A stretch of DNA of 64,000 bases, from assembly GCA_030272585.1 (NCBI GenBank), contig BSYQ01000001.1:4526001-4590000 (forward strand), given 5' to 3'. The stretch comes from Bryopsis sp. KO-2023. Taxonomy: Eukaryota; Chlorophyta; Ulvophyceae; Bryopsidales; Bryopsidaceae. A program made the translations under genes and the position numbers. This document shows, piece after piece, positions 21,958 to 32,198 of this stretch. Position 1 is the stretch's first letter. Every line of letters starts with the position of its first letter. Below the pieces are notes generated by a model. That model ran no database searches, had not been told where the DNA came from, and saw nothing but the letters and a program-made list of their open reading frames with translations.

Positions 21958-23868
21958 TCATGCAGCTATTCTGATGTCTTCTCGAATTTCCTTGACCTCT
22001 TTCTCCCAAGGATTCAAGGCGGCATCCTTGTGGGTTCGCCAATCCGTGAGAAAAGATTGATACCTTTCGAAAGGTTTGTGTGCATGATTCACACAGAATT
22101 TTTGATCCGGATCCTTGTACAATTTCATCAGGGGCCAAGCCATGCTGTCCAACCTCCCGATGTGTTTCAGAAACTCTATCCTCGCCACGATCTGCGTCTC
22201 GAAATCGCACAACAGATAATCCGGGAAAGCCGTGAGGTCCTTGATGCTCTTTCCCAACCCATGCATCAGGTACCTCAACTTTCTCTTGACTCCATCGCCG
22301 TTCAAATCCTCTTCCAGCAACAGCGGACACCGCAAAATGATGGTTCTCACCTCCTCACGTGAAAATCGTAAGCGATGGAGCTTCGTCACATTCTCAGTCA
22401 ACAAACTCACATTGAGGGACAGCACCTTTGGATGCTTCGCAACGATCCTCAGAATGTGGGGCCGTTTGTAACCCAAGGATTGAAACCAGTCTAGATTTGG
22501 TTGAATGGACTCCTCCAGATCGTACATCAGCACTTCGGGATGTGCCCTGAACAAAACCTTGACATTATCCGTGGAGAACCCATACTTGACGATCCACATT
22601 TTCGTTTTCTGGAAGGAATCCGGCTGCCCGGAAATCAACCTCGGCTCCCGTTTCAGCGCGTACACCAGATTTTGATTCTTGAAGTCCAATTTCTTCTTCA
22701 GGTAACCCAAGACGCTTTCCAATTTCTCCTTGGTGGCCTCAGCTATGAATGGAGGGTACTCCAGCGTCCAATCCCTGATCGTGCTCATCGAAACCCCCAA
22801 TTCATCGGATAAAAACGAGGTGGCGGACTCGAACTCTGCTTGGAAGCCCTCCCCCAGGCTCTGGGGACACCCCATCAAGACTTCCTTCAGGTCCCTCTTG
22901 TTCAATTTGAGCGTTTTGCGAATGAACCGCACCCGTTCCTCCACCACCTCTTTGCTCAATGACAGCAAATACGGCCTCCCCATTACGAACTGTACCACAT
23001 CATCCTTGTCCAGCTCCACAAACCCCTTCACCATTTTCAACATGGCCGCCGCTTGCTGAGGATCAGCACGGAACGCCTTGGGATTTCTTTCACAGATTCG
23101 ATCGAATTTCTCACCATCGCAGCCCAAATTTGACAGAAACTCCCCCATGGGACTCTGCTTGAATTTTGGATGCAGCTCCTCGAAGCTGAGAGTGTGAGTG
23201 GGCAGATTATCAGGAGGAGCCCTGACTCTCAATTTTGGACCTGGGGGTACCATGGGCAATCGCATCACTTTCCCCTCGCTCACTTGTCGAATTCTCCTAA
23301 CCAACTCCTCGTTCCCCTGCCTTTTGAAACGAGCGTCCACGTCGGTCTCCAAGTCGTCACCCTCATCCTCGCCTTCAGCTCCCCTCCCCTCGCGAGCCCT
23401 TCTCCAGCGGGCCAGTTTCGCGATTGTTCCAAGGTCCCGATCGACGCCAACGTCATCGGGGCCTTCGGAGCCAGTCTTGACGGGTTTGTTGAATTTATCA
23501 AGACCGTCCCGAGCGACATCCTCCTCGGAGAAAACCAGCTTCAGATCCCCCAACAGATTCTTTTTCTTGGTCTTGAGTTTCTCGCTGCGTACGAAATCCC
23601 GCTCCGCTTTCTCCCGGTTCCTGCGCAAGCTCGTCTCCGCTGTCTTGTATTGACCTTCCACGTCCAGTTCGTCCTCTGGCTGCGTTTTCTGCTTGAATCG
23701 GTTTCTTAGATTCGACGCGAACTTTTCCAGTTCTAAACCTATGTCGGGCCCCGAAGACAGAGAGCGAAGATGAGCAGATAAGAGTAGCTCGTTGCTTTTC
23801 GACGCCGCCGCCTGACGCGAGAAGACGTCCTCCAGCAACCCGCGAAGGAGTTTCTGGCGTCGCAACAT
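21958..23868 (-). CDS. mTERF-family organelle nucleic-acid-binding protein
   Basis: Single uninterrupted frame of 636 residues starting at the ATG 23866-23868 (MLRRQKLLRGLLEDV). The first about 50 residues are basic and Ser-rich, like an organelle-targeting peptide. Residues about 60-230 are charged and low in complexity, including an acidic stretch (GRGAEGEDEGDDLE). From about residue 250 the protein shows repeated mTERF units of about 30 residues with the typical proline: VVQFVMGRPYLLSLS, DLKEVLMGCPQSLG, IRDWTLEYPPFIAEA, VYALKREPRLISGQ, VKVLFRAHPEVLMYDLE, ILRIVAKHPKVLSLNV, VRTIILRCPLLLEEDL. Family members control transcription, splicing or ribosome function in mitochondria or chloroplasts; which organelle is not decided by the sequence. 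It is the only long intronless gene of the window besides the orphan membrane protein. Confidence 0.92.
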   Translation of the reverse strand: MLRRQKLLRGLLEDVFSRQAAASKSNELLLSAHLRSLSSGPDIGLELEKFASNLRNRFKQKTQPEDELDVEGQYKTAETSLRRNREKAERDFVRSEKLKTKKKNLLGDLKLVFSEEDVARDGLDKFNKPVKTGSEGPDDVGVDRDLGTIAKLARWRRAREGRGAEGEDEGDDLETDVDARFKRQGNEELVRRIRQVSEGKVMRLPMVPPGPKLRVRAPPDNLPTHTLSFEELHPKFKQSPMGEFLSNLGCDGEKFDRICERNPKAFRADPQQAAAMLKMVKGFVELDKDDVVQFVMGRPYLLSLSKEVVEERVRFIRKTLKLNKRDLKEVLMGCPQSLGEGFQAEFESATSFLSDELGVSMSTIRDWTLEYPPFIAEATKEKLESVLGYLKKKLDFKNQNLVYALKREPRLISGQPDSFQKTKMWIVKYGFSTDNVKVLFRAHPEVLMYDLEESIQPNLDWFQSLGYKRPHILRIVAKHPKVLSLNVSLLTENVTKLHRLRFSREEVRTIILRCPLLLEEDLNGDGVKRKLRYLMHGLGKSIKDLTAFPDYLLCDFETQIVARIEFLKHIGRLDSMAWPLMKLYKDPDQKFCVNHAHKPFERYQSFLTDWRTHKDAALNPWEKEVKEIREDIRIAA

Positions 23869-24451
23869 CACGGATTCAGGGAAGCATCCGACACATGCAC
23901 ATTTCAGTACAACATTTCTTCTCCCGATTTCACCTCATTCCACCAATTTTTTCGGGCCCCACTCCACAGGGTTCAGCCTGACACTTGCTCAGAATCATAG
24001 ACTTCATCTCAGCTGACGTTTTCCCAAAAAGATACATAACTATCGAGAGAAAAAATGGACCGTGGGGTGCTGTTGGGGGATTCTTTCTTCATGGTTTTCT
24101 CTCTCCCAGCAGCAACATCGCCACACAGAAGGCAAAGAACGCCAGTTGTGTGTTTTTTTTTCCGCTCAATCTTGATGATTTTCTTGGACACGTCCTTAGT
24201 TTCCCGTTATGTACCGCAAACGCCATCAAGAGAATTTCTCATCCACCCACACCGCACAACTAACCGTTGCAGAAAAAACAACCAAGGAAAGGTCGAACTG
24301 TGTTGAACTCTGTTTCGGGATCGTGCCCAGGCTCTCATTTTTCCAAAAAGTCTGAACTCCCGGAAAGAAAACTAGGTTTTGAAACGGCCTGCGCTGTCCT
24401 GAGTCGAGCCCTTTTGGTGGAAAAGAAAAGAGCGCGAGTGAAAAAAAAAAG
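23869..24451. promoter_or_regulatory. Shared divergent promoter region, mTERF / Sec61 alpha
   Basis: These 583 bases separate the start codons of two genes that point away from each other, so both promoters must lie here or overlap. No TATA box or known operator could be identified with confidence. Confidence 0.5.
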
Positions 24452-27161
24452 ATGAGCGGGGGATTCCGACCGTTGAACTTGGTCCGGCCGTTCTTGTCGA
24501 TTTTACCCGATGTCGCGCCGGCAGAGAGGAGGGTGCCCTTCAAAGAGAAGGCCATGTACACCGCCGTGTCTCTCTTCATCTTTTTGGTGTGCTCGCAGCT
24601 GCCGTTGTATGGGATCCAAACGAACACCGGCTCTGACGCGTTCTATTGGCTTCGAGTGATCATGGCGTCCAACCGAGGAACGTGCATGGAGCTCGGTATC
24701 AGTCCCATCGTCACTTCTGGCCTGGTCATGCAACTCCTCGCTGGTTCGAAGATAATCGACGTGGACAACAGCGTGAAGGCGGACCGAGAGTTGCTGTAAG
24801 TCGCGCGCCTCACGGGAAAAAAAAATAAAAAAAGAAATTTCGTTTCGTTGTTTTGGCAAGGGAGTATGGGATCTGATGCATGGGACCAGAGATCTGAACG
24901 TATGGGTTTCGTTTTTCCACAATCACGCCGCAAGTGCGTCCACGCTGGACGCTCTTGGACCGATATCTGTATCGGCTTCCACGAGAAAGTGTATTGATTG
25001 GAATGTACACCATCCCGTTTTGTGGTGGGAAACCAGTGTCGATACCAAAAGAGCAAAAAAAGGGTGGAACTTAACAGAGGGGTTGCTGGCCTGTATTTGA
25101 AACAGGAATGGAGCCCAAAAGCTGCTTGGAGTGCTCATCACTATTGGAGAAGCCGTTGCTTATGTGGTCTCTGGAATGTATGGCGATGTCCATGAGCTTG
25201 GAACCTGGAATGCTATTCTCATCATCTTGCAGGTAACCTACCTTTTTGCCTTAGAAAAACAAGAACCAATTCTCTATCAAACATTGATATCTCAGTTCGG
25301 GAAAAATTTCCCCGGAAGCGTTATCCATTCTTCAATCATTGAACGTGTCGGTCAAGCTATGCCCAGACAGAAACAGATTCCTAAAAGTGGTTTGTTACAT
25401 GTTGCGCAACCTGGGTTTTTTTTTGTTATTCTTTGCAGCTCTTCATCGCTGGTATCCTTGTTATCTGTTTGGATGAGCTGTTGACCAAGGGATATGGTCT
25501 CGGATCCGGTATCTCCCTGTTCATTGCCACCAACATCTGCGAGAACATCATCTGGAAGGCATTCAGCCCTTACACCGTGAGGTCCACCAGGGGTACTGAA
25601 TTCGAGGGAGCCGTCATTGCTCTGTTCCACTTGCTGATCACCAGGACTGACAAAGTCAGAGGTCTCAAAGAGGCATTCTACAGGAACAACTTGCCCAATG
25701 TTATGAACTTGCTGTCCACCATCCTCATCTTCATGGTCGCCATTTATTTCTCGGTGAGTTGCCTAGTCAGCTTTTGATATGAACGACCCATTGGATTTTG
25801 ACACAGAAGCATGTCGGCACGCTCTCCCAAGAAGCTAAAATGTGGAAAGGGAACACCTTCCTTAATCTTGACAGATGCAAGTAGCCATTGAGTGCAATCC
25901 CCCCAACATCATTGGGGGTTAAAACACACAAAGGAAAAGCACCATTTGTATTGTCGAACAATTGAGGCCACCCTCCGAATTTGGGAGATATTCACAGTTT
26001 TTGATCGCCTTTTTTGCTGTTACAGGGATTCAAAGTGGATCTTCCTGTGAGGAGCAAACGGACGCGTGGCCAGCAGAGCAACTACTCCATCAAGCTCTTT
26101 TACACCTCCAACATGCCCATCATCTTGCAGTCCGCGCTCGTCTCCAACCTGTACTTCATTTCTCAGCTCCTTTTCAAGAGGTTCAGAACCAACTTCCTCG
26201 TTGGCTTGCTCGGAACCTGGCAGGTCAGCAACACTCCACCACCAGATTTCCCTCACCTGCCTTTTATGGGGGTGCACCCACTCAACAGAAATAAGACATC
26301 ACTGTAAACGGTTTGCTCCTTGGCACCGCGTCGAAAAGGGGTTTAGGACTATTGCAAAATTTGTTCGCAAGCAAGCCTTCCACTTGTTAAGGAGATCTGG
26401 ATATTTTTGTTCGCTCGATGTCATTTTTTTTGCTGTTGCTCAGCAATAAAGCGGTGGGGTGGGTTTTGATTTTTCAGGAAACTGACTACAGTGGGCAGAT
26501 GGTGCCCGTCGGTGGCTTGGTATACTACATTTCCCCTCCCAACAGTCTCATGGAGGCCGCCACCAATCCTCTGCACACGATTTTCTACATTGCGTTTATG
26601 TTGAGCGCCTGTGCCTTGTTCTCGAAGACCTGGATTGAAGTGTCGGGGTCGTCTGCCTCTGATGTTGCAAAGCAGCTGAAGGAACAGCAGATGTTCTTCT
26701 TGGTAGGTCATCCCTTGGAATTTTTGTTGGGCAAAGTCCTGCTGGGTTGGGGTTGTATCAATTGCAATCTAGCTTTTGAGAAACATGCGTTAGCGCGCAC
26801 GTGCGTACGTGTGTGTTTTTGAGGGGGGGGGTCCCGGATTCCTTTTTTTTTGTCCCCGGATTCTTGTTAGTCAATGGAGATGCAGTGTTTGAATCAAACT
26901 GACGGTCGATTTTTTTTTCTTTTTTTGTGGTTTTTTCAGGGTAAGCGTGACACTCAGCAGTCGTTGAAGAAGGAGCTCAACCGCTACATTCCAATCGCTG
27001 CTGCGTTTGGTGGAATGTGCATCGGGGCATTGACCATCGTTGCAGATTTCATGGGTGCGATCGGCTCTGGAACTGGAATCCTGCTTGCAGTCACCATCAT
27101 CTATCAATACTTCGAAACTTACGAGAAAGAAATGAAGGAACAGCGCGGAGCTTTGTTCTGA
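24452..27161 (+). CDS. SEC61A: Sec61 alpha, protein-conducting channel of the ER
   Basis: Six exons in phase: 24452-24795, 25106-25232, 25439-25753, 26026-26223, 26478-26702, 26940-27161, giving 476 residues, exactly the usual size of eukaryotic Sec61 alpha. Recognisable stretches run from the N-terminus to the C-terminus: [143 protein letters not shown] and [20 protein letters not shown]. It forms the ten-helix pore for cotranslational import and membrane insertion, working with the beta and gamma subunits and the ribosome. The start codon follows an A-rich leader and matches the family start. Introns are 222 to 310 bases with GT-AG ends. Confidence 0.98.
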
Positions 27162-28588
27162 GCGAACAGAAAACAGCAATGGACTGCGGGTGGGGTGGGG
27201 AATTCGGGACAGGGTATGGGAATTAAACTCCAGCTTGAACCAAGATGAAGGGAAGGAAAAGACAAAGAAAAAAAACAGAGCGTAATGGAGGTCAATTTGC
27301 AATCTCACTCACTACATGAGTGGCACAAGGGAAAACGATGACACCGTAGGATTTCTTCCAAAGACTTCATTGAGGTTTTCTTCTTTTTTTTTTAATTTGA
27401 AATCTCTTTTTTATTGTTGGCTTCGGGGGGGTTTTCCTGTGGGGTGTGTAAAAAGAGAAATCGATATTGAATCCACTGATGTGAAAAGACCCCGAGGGGG
27501 AAAAATATTCCAGAGGAAAAAAGAAAAGAACTGTTCGAGGGGGTGGATGTAAATTGTACGAAACGCTCAACACTGAATAGGTTGGGGAAAAGTGATTTGC
27601 AAGAACAATGAATGGACGACGACTGTGGGGGCTCGGAGAGTAGATCCAAAATCAAAGGAGGTGGAAAAGATATGCCAAAAAAAAAAAAAACTCAGGACAG
27701 TGTGATGGAACTGTAGGGGAGCCTTCCAAGAGACGAAAAAAATGATGAATGGTGTGAATGGCTGGGATATGGATGGAAAGGCAAGGGAATAACTGGGTCA
27801 CGGTGGTGCTGTGGTTGCTGTAATAACTGTTTCGCTTGCATTCTGGGTAGATTTATCTAGACTTTTTCTTCTGGTGGACTATGAAGACACCGGGCATGCC
27901 ATTAGTAAAAGAGCTCTGTCAGTTTCTCAGCTTTCGTTCCACACAAATGCAGTTCAGGTAACAAGCATGGTTAAGTTGTACTTTGTATGTACCAGACTGT
28001 GGTACATCCATGCTCCAGGGTACATTCTTATTGTCATAGTAGAAGCTGCATAGCCATTGAGCAAAGCAAATCGATGTTCCACTCGCAGCACACGTCGACC
28101 CAAAGATAATGACCCCAACACATGGTTGAACAAAATTCAGATAACACACCGTTTTGCTGCAGGTACACAGCACCCCAATGGCACTACTAACATTGTTGGC
28201 CCAGTGCCAACAGGCAAAAAACTGATCCCATAAATCTTGAAATTCCATAGTCAAAAAGGAAGCTGAAACCAGCTTCCACTTACACTCAGCATGCAAGTTG
28301 ATCAAAAACCACCAAATGTAATGCCAAAACTCAAAACGGAAGCGCACGGCATCCATTTTGACGCATATATGCAGAGTAAAAAAAAAGAAAAAAACACAAC
28401 AGGTCTTTCTGTCTCAATACGTTCGCTTTGACAAAAAACACAAAATGTCAAAAATGTTGATAATGGTGTAACTCATGAGCCCCTGGAAACAAAAAAGGGC
28501 ACGCTTTCAAAAGCATCATTTGTCATTTTCCCTTCCCTGCCCTCCCAAAAGAATAAACACGACCAGACAGGAAAATAAGGTTGAGACC
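27162..28588. other. Convergent intergenic region after Sec61 alpha
   Basis: This stretch holds the 3' untranslated regions of two convergent genes. A minus-strand open frame of 145 codons (27919-28356), rich in Cys and Trp, spans part of it; no family was recognised, and it lacks a convincing gene context. It could be a decayed transposable element. Nothing else is supported. Confidence 0.45.
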
Positions 28589-29308
28589 CTAAAGTTTGAC
28601 ACCTGTCCTCCAAACGATCAAAAGATTCAATCCCACGAACATAGGCACCACCAAACTGGGTGCTAAAGCCATCGGGTATGCAAACACGCTCGACATGGGT
28701 GGGTCTGACTCGATGACATTCAGTCCTGGTAGAGATAATTGCATCATAAGCGGGGCTGGCGGCACGATCACCAGCACACCCAGCAAATGCCAAATGAACA
28801 GAGCCCTATTGGAAACGCTGCTCCCCTCCGCCAGCACCACGAACAGAATCCAAGCGCTGATACCGTACAGCATGTCCAGGCTGCCCACGATCAACCCAAA
28901 CCACTTGGGGAATTTCCTGCTGAAAGTCTTGATGACTGTCCCCACAGCCAACACTCGCAATCCTTGGATGAGAACAAACCATTTGGCATCCGTGTGGGCA
29001 ACTATTCCTTTCAGGGCCGATCTCAATTGGTCCGATGCTGAGTAATATACGAGGCAAATCACCAACGGAAGCAGGGGCAGCCACACCCCTGGGAAGCTCT
29101 TCAGACAATGTGGACTCTGGTATGAATCCCGGAGGGCAAATATTGTGGACAGCACCCCCCATGCCCCCAAGATGATCAGCAACCCAAACACATGCCAGGA
29201 TTCCGTAGGGCTGATGCGATTGGCTTTCTCAGTTTCGATTGTCACCACGATGACGAATACGGCTTGGAGCAGGAAAAGGAACGGCACAGTGGAGGGTGCC
29301 CCACTCAT
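28589..29308 (-). CDS. Orphan polytopic membrane protein (about seven helices)
   Basis: A single-exon frame of 239 residues starting MSGAPSTVPFLFLLQAVFVI. About seven hydrophobic segments follow one another: VPFLFLLQAVFVIVVTI, WHVFGLLIILGAWGVLSTIF, VWLPLLPLVICLVYY, KWFVLIQGLRVLAVGTVIK, WFGLIVGSLDMLYGISAWIL, ALFIWHLLGVLVIVPPAPLM and ALAPSLVVPMFVGLNLLIVW. The composition is that of a real integral membrane protein, and the frame is clean, but I do not recognise the family. The start could lie a little upstream, since an in-frame extension (FSTGCFPK) precedes the ATG. A short open piece with a strong donor (MADLDKRLNAGEEE, 29461-29502) lies upstream on the same strand, but its phase does not fit a splice into this frame. 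Confidence 0.7.
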   Translation of the reverse strand: MSGAPSTVPFLFLLQAVFVIVVTIETEKANRISPTESWHVFGLLIILGAWGVLSTIFALRDSYQSPHCLKSFPGVWLPLLPLVICLVYYSASDQLRSALKGIVAHTDAKWFVLIQGLRVLAVGTVIKTFSRKFPKWFGLIVGSLDMLYGISAWILFVVLAEGSSVSNRALFIWHLLGVLVIVPPAPLMMQLSLPGLNVIESDPPMSSVFAYPMALAPSLVVPMFVGLNLLIVWRTGVKL

Positions 29309-32198
29309 TTTCGGGAAGCACCCTGTCGAAAATCTCACATGGGAGGCATCCTACAGTCGCCACCGCAACTTTAGGAATCCGCGGCCCGAACAGGACACCC
29401 AACTTTTTGAGCTCGAATTTCGCTAAAGGATGCATCGATAATTTCATTGTCGGAGCTTACCTCTTCCTCGCCAGCATTCAATCTCTTGTCAAGGTCGGCC
29501 ATGGCTGGGCTGGGTTTGGTTTTTGCGGAAGTGCTGCAAATTAGTCGGAGACAGGACGGCACAGCTGTTCAAGGATTCCGATGACGCGACGTTTTCCGCG
29601 TGCCCTAACAATTTTCCCAGATTAATCACGTGAAATGCTACTTGTGGCCAGCGCCGCTCATCAATTCAGTTCCTGCCAATCGCCCGTCTCGACGTCTCGA
29701 CAGGGACGTTTCTGTCCAAACAAGAGCGTTCATAATCCTCTCTCATCCCACAAACGTAACTCGCCACGTGGAGTCCAGTCCGCTGCAAGTTTCGTATTTA
29801 TCCGCTCGTGTGTTTTCGCGCACCCTTCCATCCTTTCCACCGCCGAAGCCCCTTCAACCGATCCTCTTTCCGAACCGATCCTCTTTCCGATCCTTTTCCC
29901 GCCGTTGCTGACGTCATTTCTTCTTGTGGCGTTCTGGTGTAGGTCCACGCGTCCGGTGGAGCCTCAAGACGCTGCCACAAGGGCTGAACTGAGGTAAGTG
30001 GGAGACGAAGGCCGGGGACCTCCACGTGGTGTCTCCCGGGCAACTGTCCCCGCGCTTGTTTTCGCGGGGACAGGCTGACACCCGGCCATCAAATTGTTCA
30101 ACTGTTCTTTATTGTCTTGTTCCCTCCGTTCAAGTTTGATCGGTTTTGACTTTGTCTTCGCGAGGAGTGTGTGTGCGCTTTGGTTTCTTGCCATGGATCC
30201 AGTTGGAACGTTTTCGCAGTCGCGTTTTCTGATTGACGGCGTCCTTGATCCGTGCAGGCGTTCCAGATCGGCCCCATAAACGGACTGAAACGTTCCCTGG
30301 TTCATATGTCTTGTTGTCGCCTTCGATAGTTTTTCACGCTCCGGCGGCTCCCTTCCAGCGGTTCAAAGAAGAGGGGATGTTTCATTTCAGAGACATCCGT
30401 CCAGCTTCGTTCTGAAGGATGCGAGAGATTAATCGTTGTGGACTTTAGCTCGAAAGCAAGAACGCTCTGAGCACTCCACCTCACCGGGACAGTTTTGTTT
30501 TGAACTCCTGGGAAGAAGGGACTGAAGCGCTGCTAGCAGTGTCTTTTTGAAGTTGTAACCTGCAGCTCCTTCTGTCAGCTTGGATGTGATTGTATGTGTG
30601 TGCTATATATATATTTTTATCATATGAAAAAATCCCCTTCAACAAGGACAATGAAAGTGCTATTGTGGCAGGTGTCTTCTGCACTGTAAATAGGGTGCAG
30701 ACACTCATCCACCAGGCTGCTCCTCCAGTACTTGTATAAAAAAATATAGGATTCAAATATCCTGGACTTCTGAATTCAGCACAATGTTATATTCAAGTCT
30801 TTCTGGCACCTTCTCCTCCAGCATCCATCCTGGCCAAGAGAATTTTGCGATAAAAGCAACAAAATGTGGCGAAGCTTTGGAACACGTAGTATCTCACTCC
30901 AATCAAACACAATCAGGTCTGTCAAGAAATTTTCAGGCAGTGAAGTATTGATAACATAGGGGATACAATCATTGGCTATGCTTATGTATGGAAGCATTGT
31001 CATTGAGTATTGGCCCTCTTGCAGCCAGATCTCACAAAACTCTTCTAGAATACATATTCCACCACTCTTGACATGAATCCCCAGCTCCATCAAAAATTGC
31101 CACCCTACTGTTGCCAATACTATCCTATCCGCAAGAGAAAAGAAAACTACCTCTAGCAGTCACAGTTGATCCAAATAAGACACAAAGACAGCACCCATGC
31201 CACCCCTTTCAGTGGCCCTCACTGTTCAAAATTTCTCCCAATTGACATTGCCTCCATTGCCTCCCCATCCAATTCGCTGATGTGATGAGAATCTGCCATA
31301 TTTCGTTTTTCACATTCGAAAGTTCTGTGCAATGTTGCTCAAACGGACAAATCTTTACTTCACTCCTGGTTATGGACCCTTGAATGAAAAATGCGTGTCC
31401 ATACGAGACCTACTCTTTGTTTTTTTTGTGTGTGTATTCTTGCAGTCACACTTATATTTTTTTGTCCAACTGTTGCAGCATTTGTGCTGTTGCTGTATTG
31501 TGGCAGCCAACCCCAACACGAATCATGCAAGTTTTTTCCCTTATCGTTGCGGATGTTTTTTTTGGTACGACCCTGGCGAAATGATCTCACACAAAATCCA
31601 TTACGTCTGTGCACCATGCATTCTGTTCGAGTGCAGGCCCTCGGTGGTGAAGCACCCCACCATCTGTTTTTTCCGACGTCGACACATTCTCAAAGGGGCT
31701 TGCGTGGAACTTCGCAGTCGGATCCTCTTGCGTTCAATATCGAGAGCTAGAAAAAAAAAGGGGGGACAAAAAACGAAAAAAAAAAAAAAAGTAAAAGAGG
31801 TGTGCCACACCACGTTTTTTTTTCCTTCGCCAGTGGTTTCTTTTTCGTTTGCTTACAGACAGTTTGGCCCCTTGTTGCGTGACAACCCGATTCGTCCCGG
31901 CTAGAGTCTTTTTTTTCCCCTCGTCTTCTCTTTTTTTTTGGTGTTTGGCTGCGGGAGCCGGAATTTCTTTTTTGGGGAGAGAAAAAAAAGAACGCTGAGG
32001 GGAAGGAAGGAGAAAAAAAAATCTTATTTTGGCCCAGTCCGTTTTTCGGGAAGAAACGAGCTAAACTAGAGTTATCGCAGTCTCAGCTATATCCAGCGCT
32101 GCTTTCGTTCTCCGGGTGGGGAGTTTTCTCTGGCTGGCCTTCGTTGGTGTTTGGGGGGGGGAAGGCGATACACTTCCAAGGAAAGAGGCCATGTCGAA
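29309..32198. other. Long non-coding stretch before the palmitoyltransferase
   Basis: About 2.9 kb. It contains a strong donor-like site (GAACTGAG followed by GTAAGTGGG) near 29995 at the end of a plus-strand open frame beginning at 29635. That could be a 5' untranslated or N-terminal exon of the palmitoyltransferase gene to the right, spliced over about 2.2 kb. A possible retroelement fragment lies at 30776-31117. The rest, especially 31700-32050, is homopolymer-rich and shows no gene. Confidence 0.4.
30776..31117 (-). mobile_element. Possible decayed retroelement protease-like fragment
   Basis: A minus-strand open frame of 113 codons, continuing upstream in frame without a clear start. The piece VGWQFLMELGIHVKSGGICI resembles the end of retropepsin-type proteases of LTR elements, where a 'G.dfL..lgi.id...g' pattern is common. 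No catalytic Asp-Thr/Ser-Gly, reverse transcriptase or terminal repeat is seen, so this is a weak assignment made on one local similarity. It may equally be an unrelated gene fragment. Confidence 0.25.

Noticed and set aside
29371-29562. Short frame MADLDKRLNAGEEE with a GTAAGC donor
   Set aside because: A good donor, but phase 0 does not fit any acceptor of the membrane protein downstream, so it was not joined to it.
31332-31904. Plus frame of 190 codons ending in Lys/Arg-rich sequence
   Set aside because: The hydrophobic and basic parts come from T and A homopolymers; no domain or exon structure is visible.
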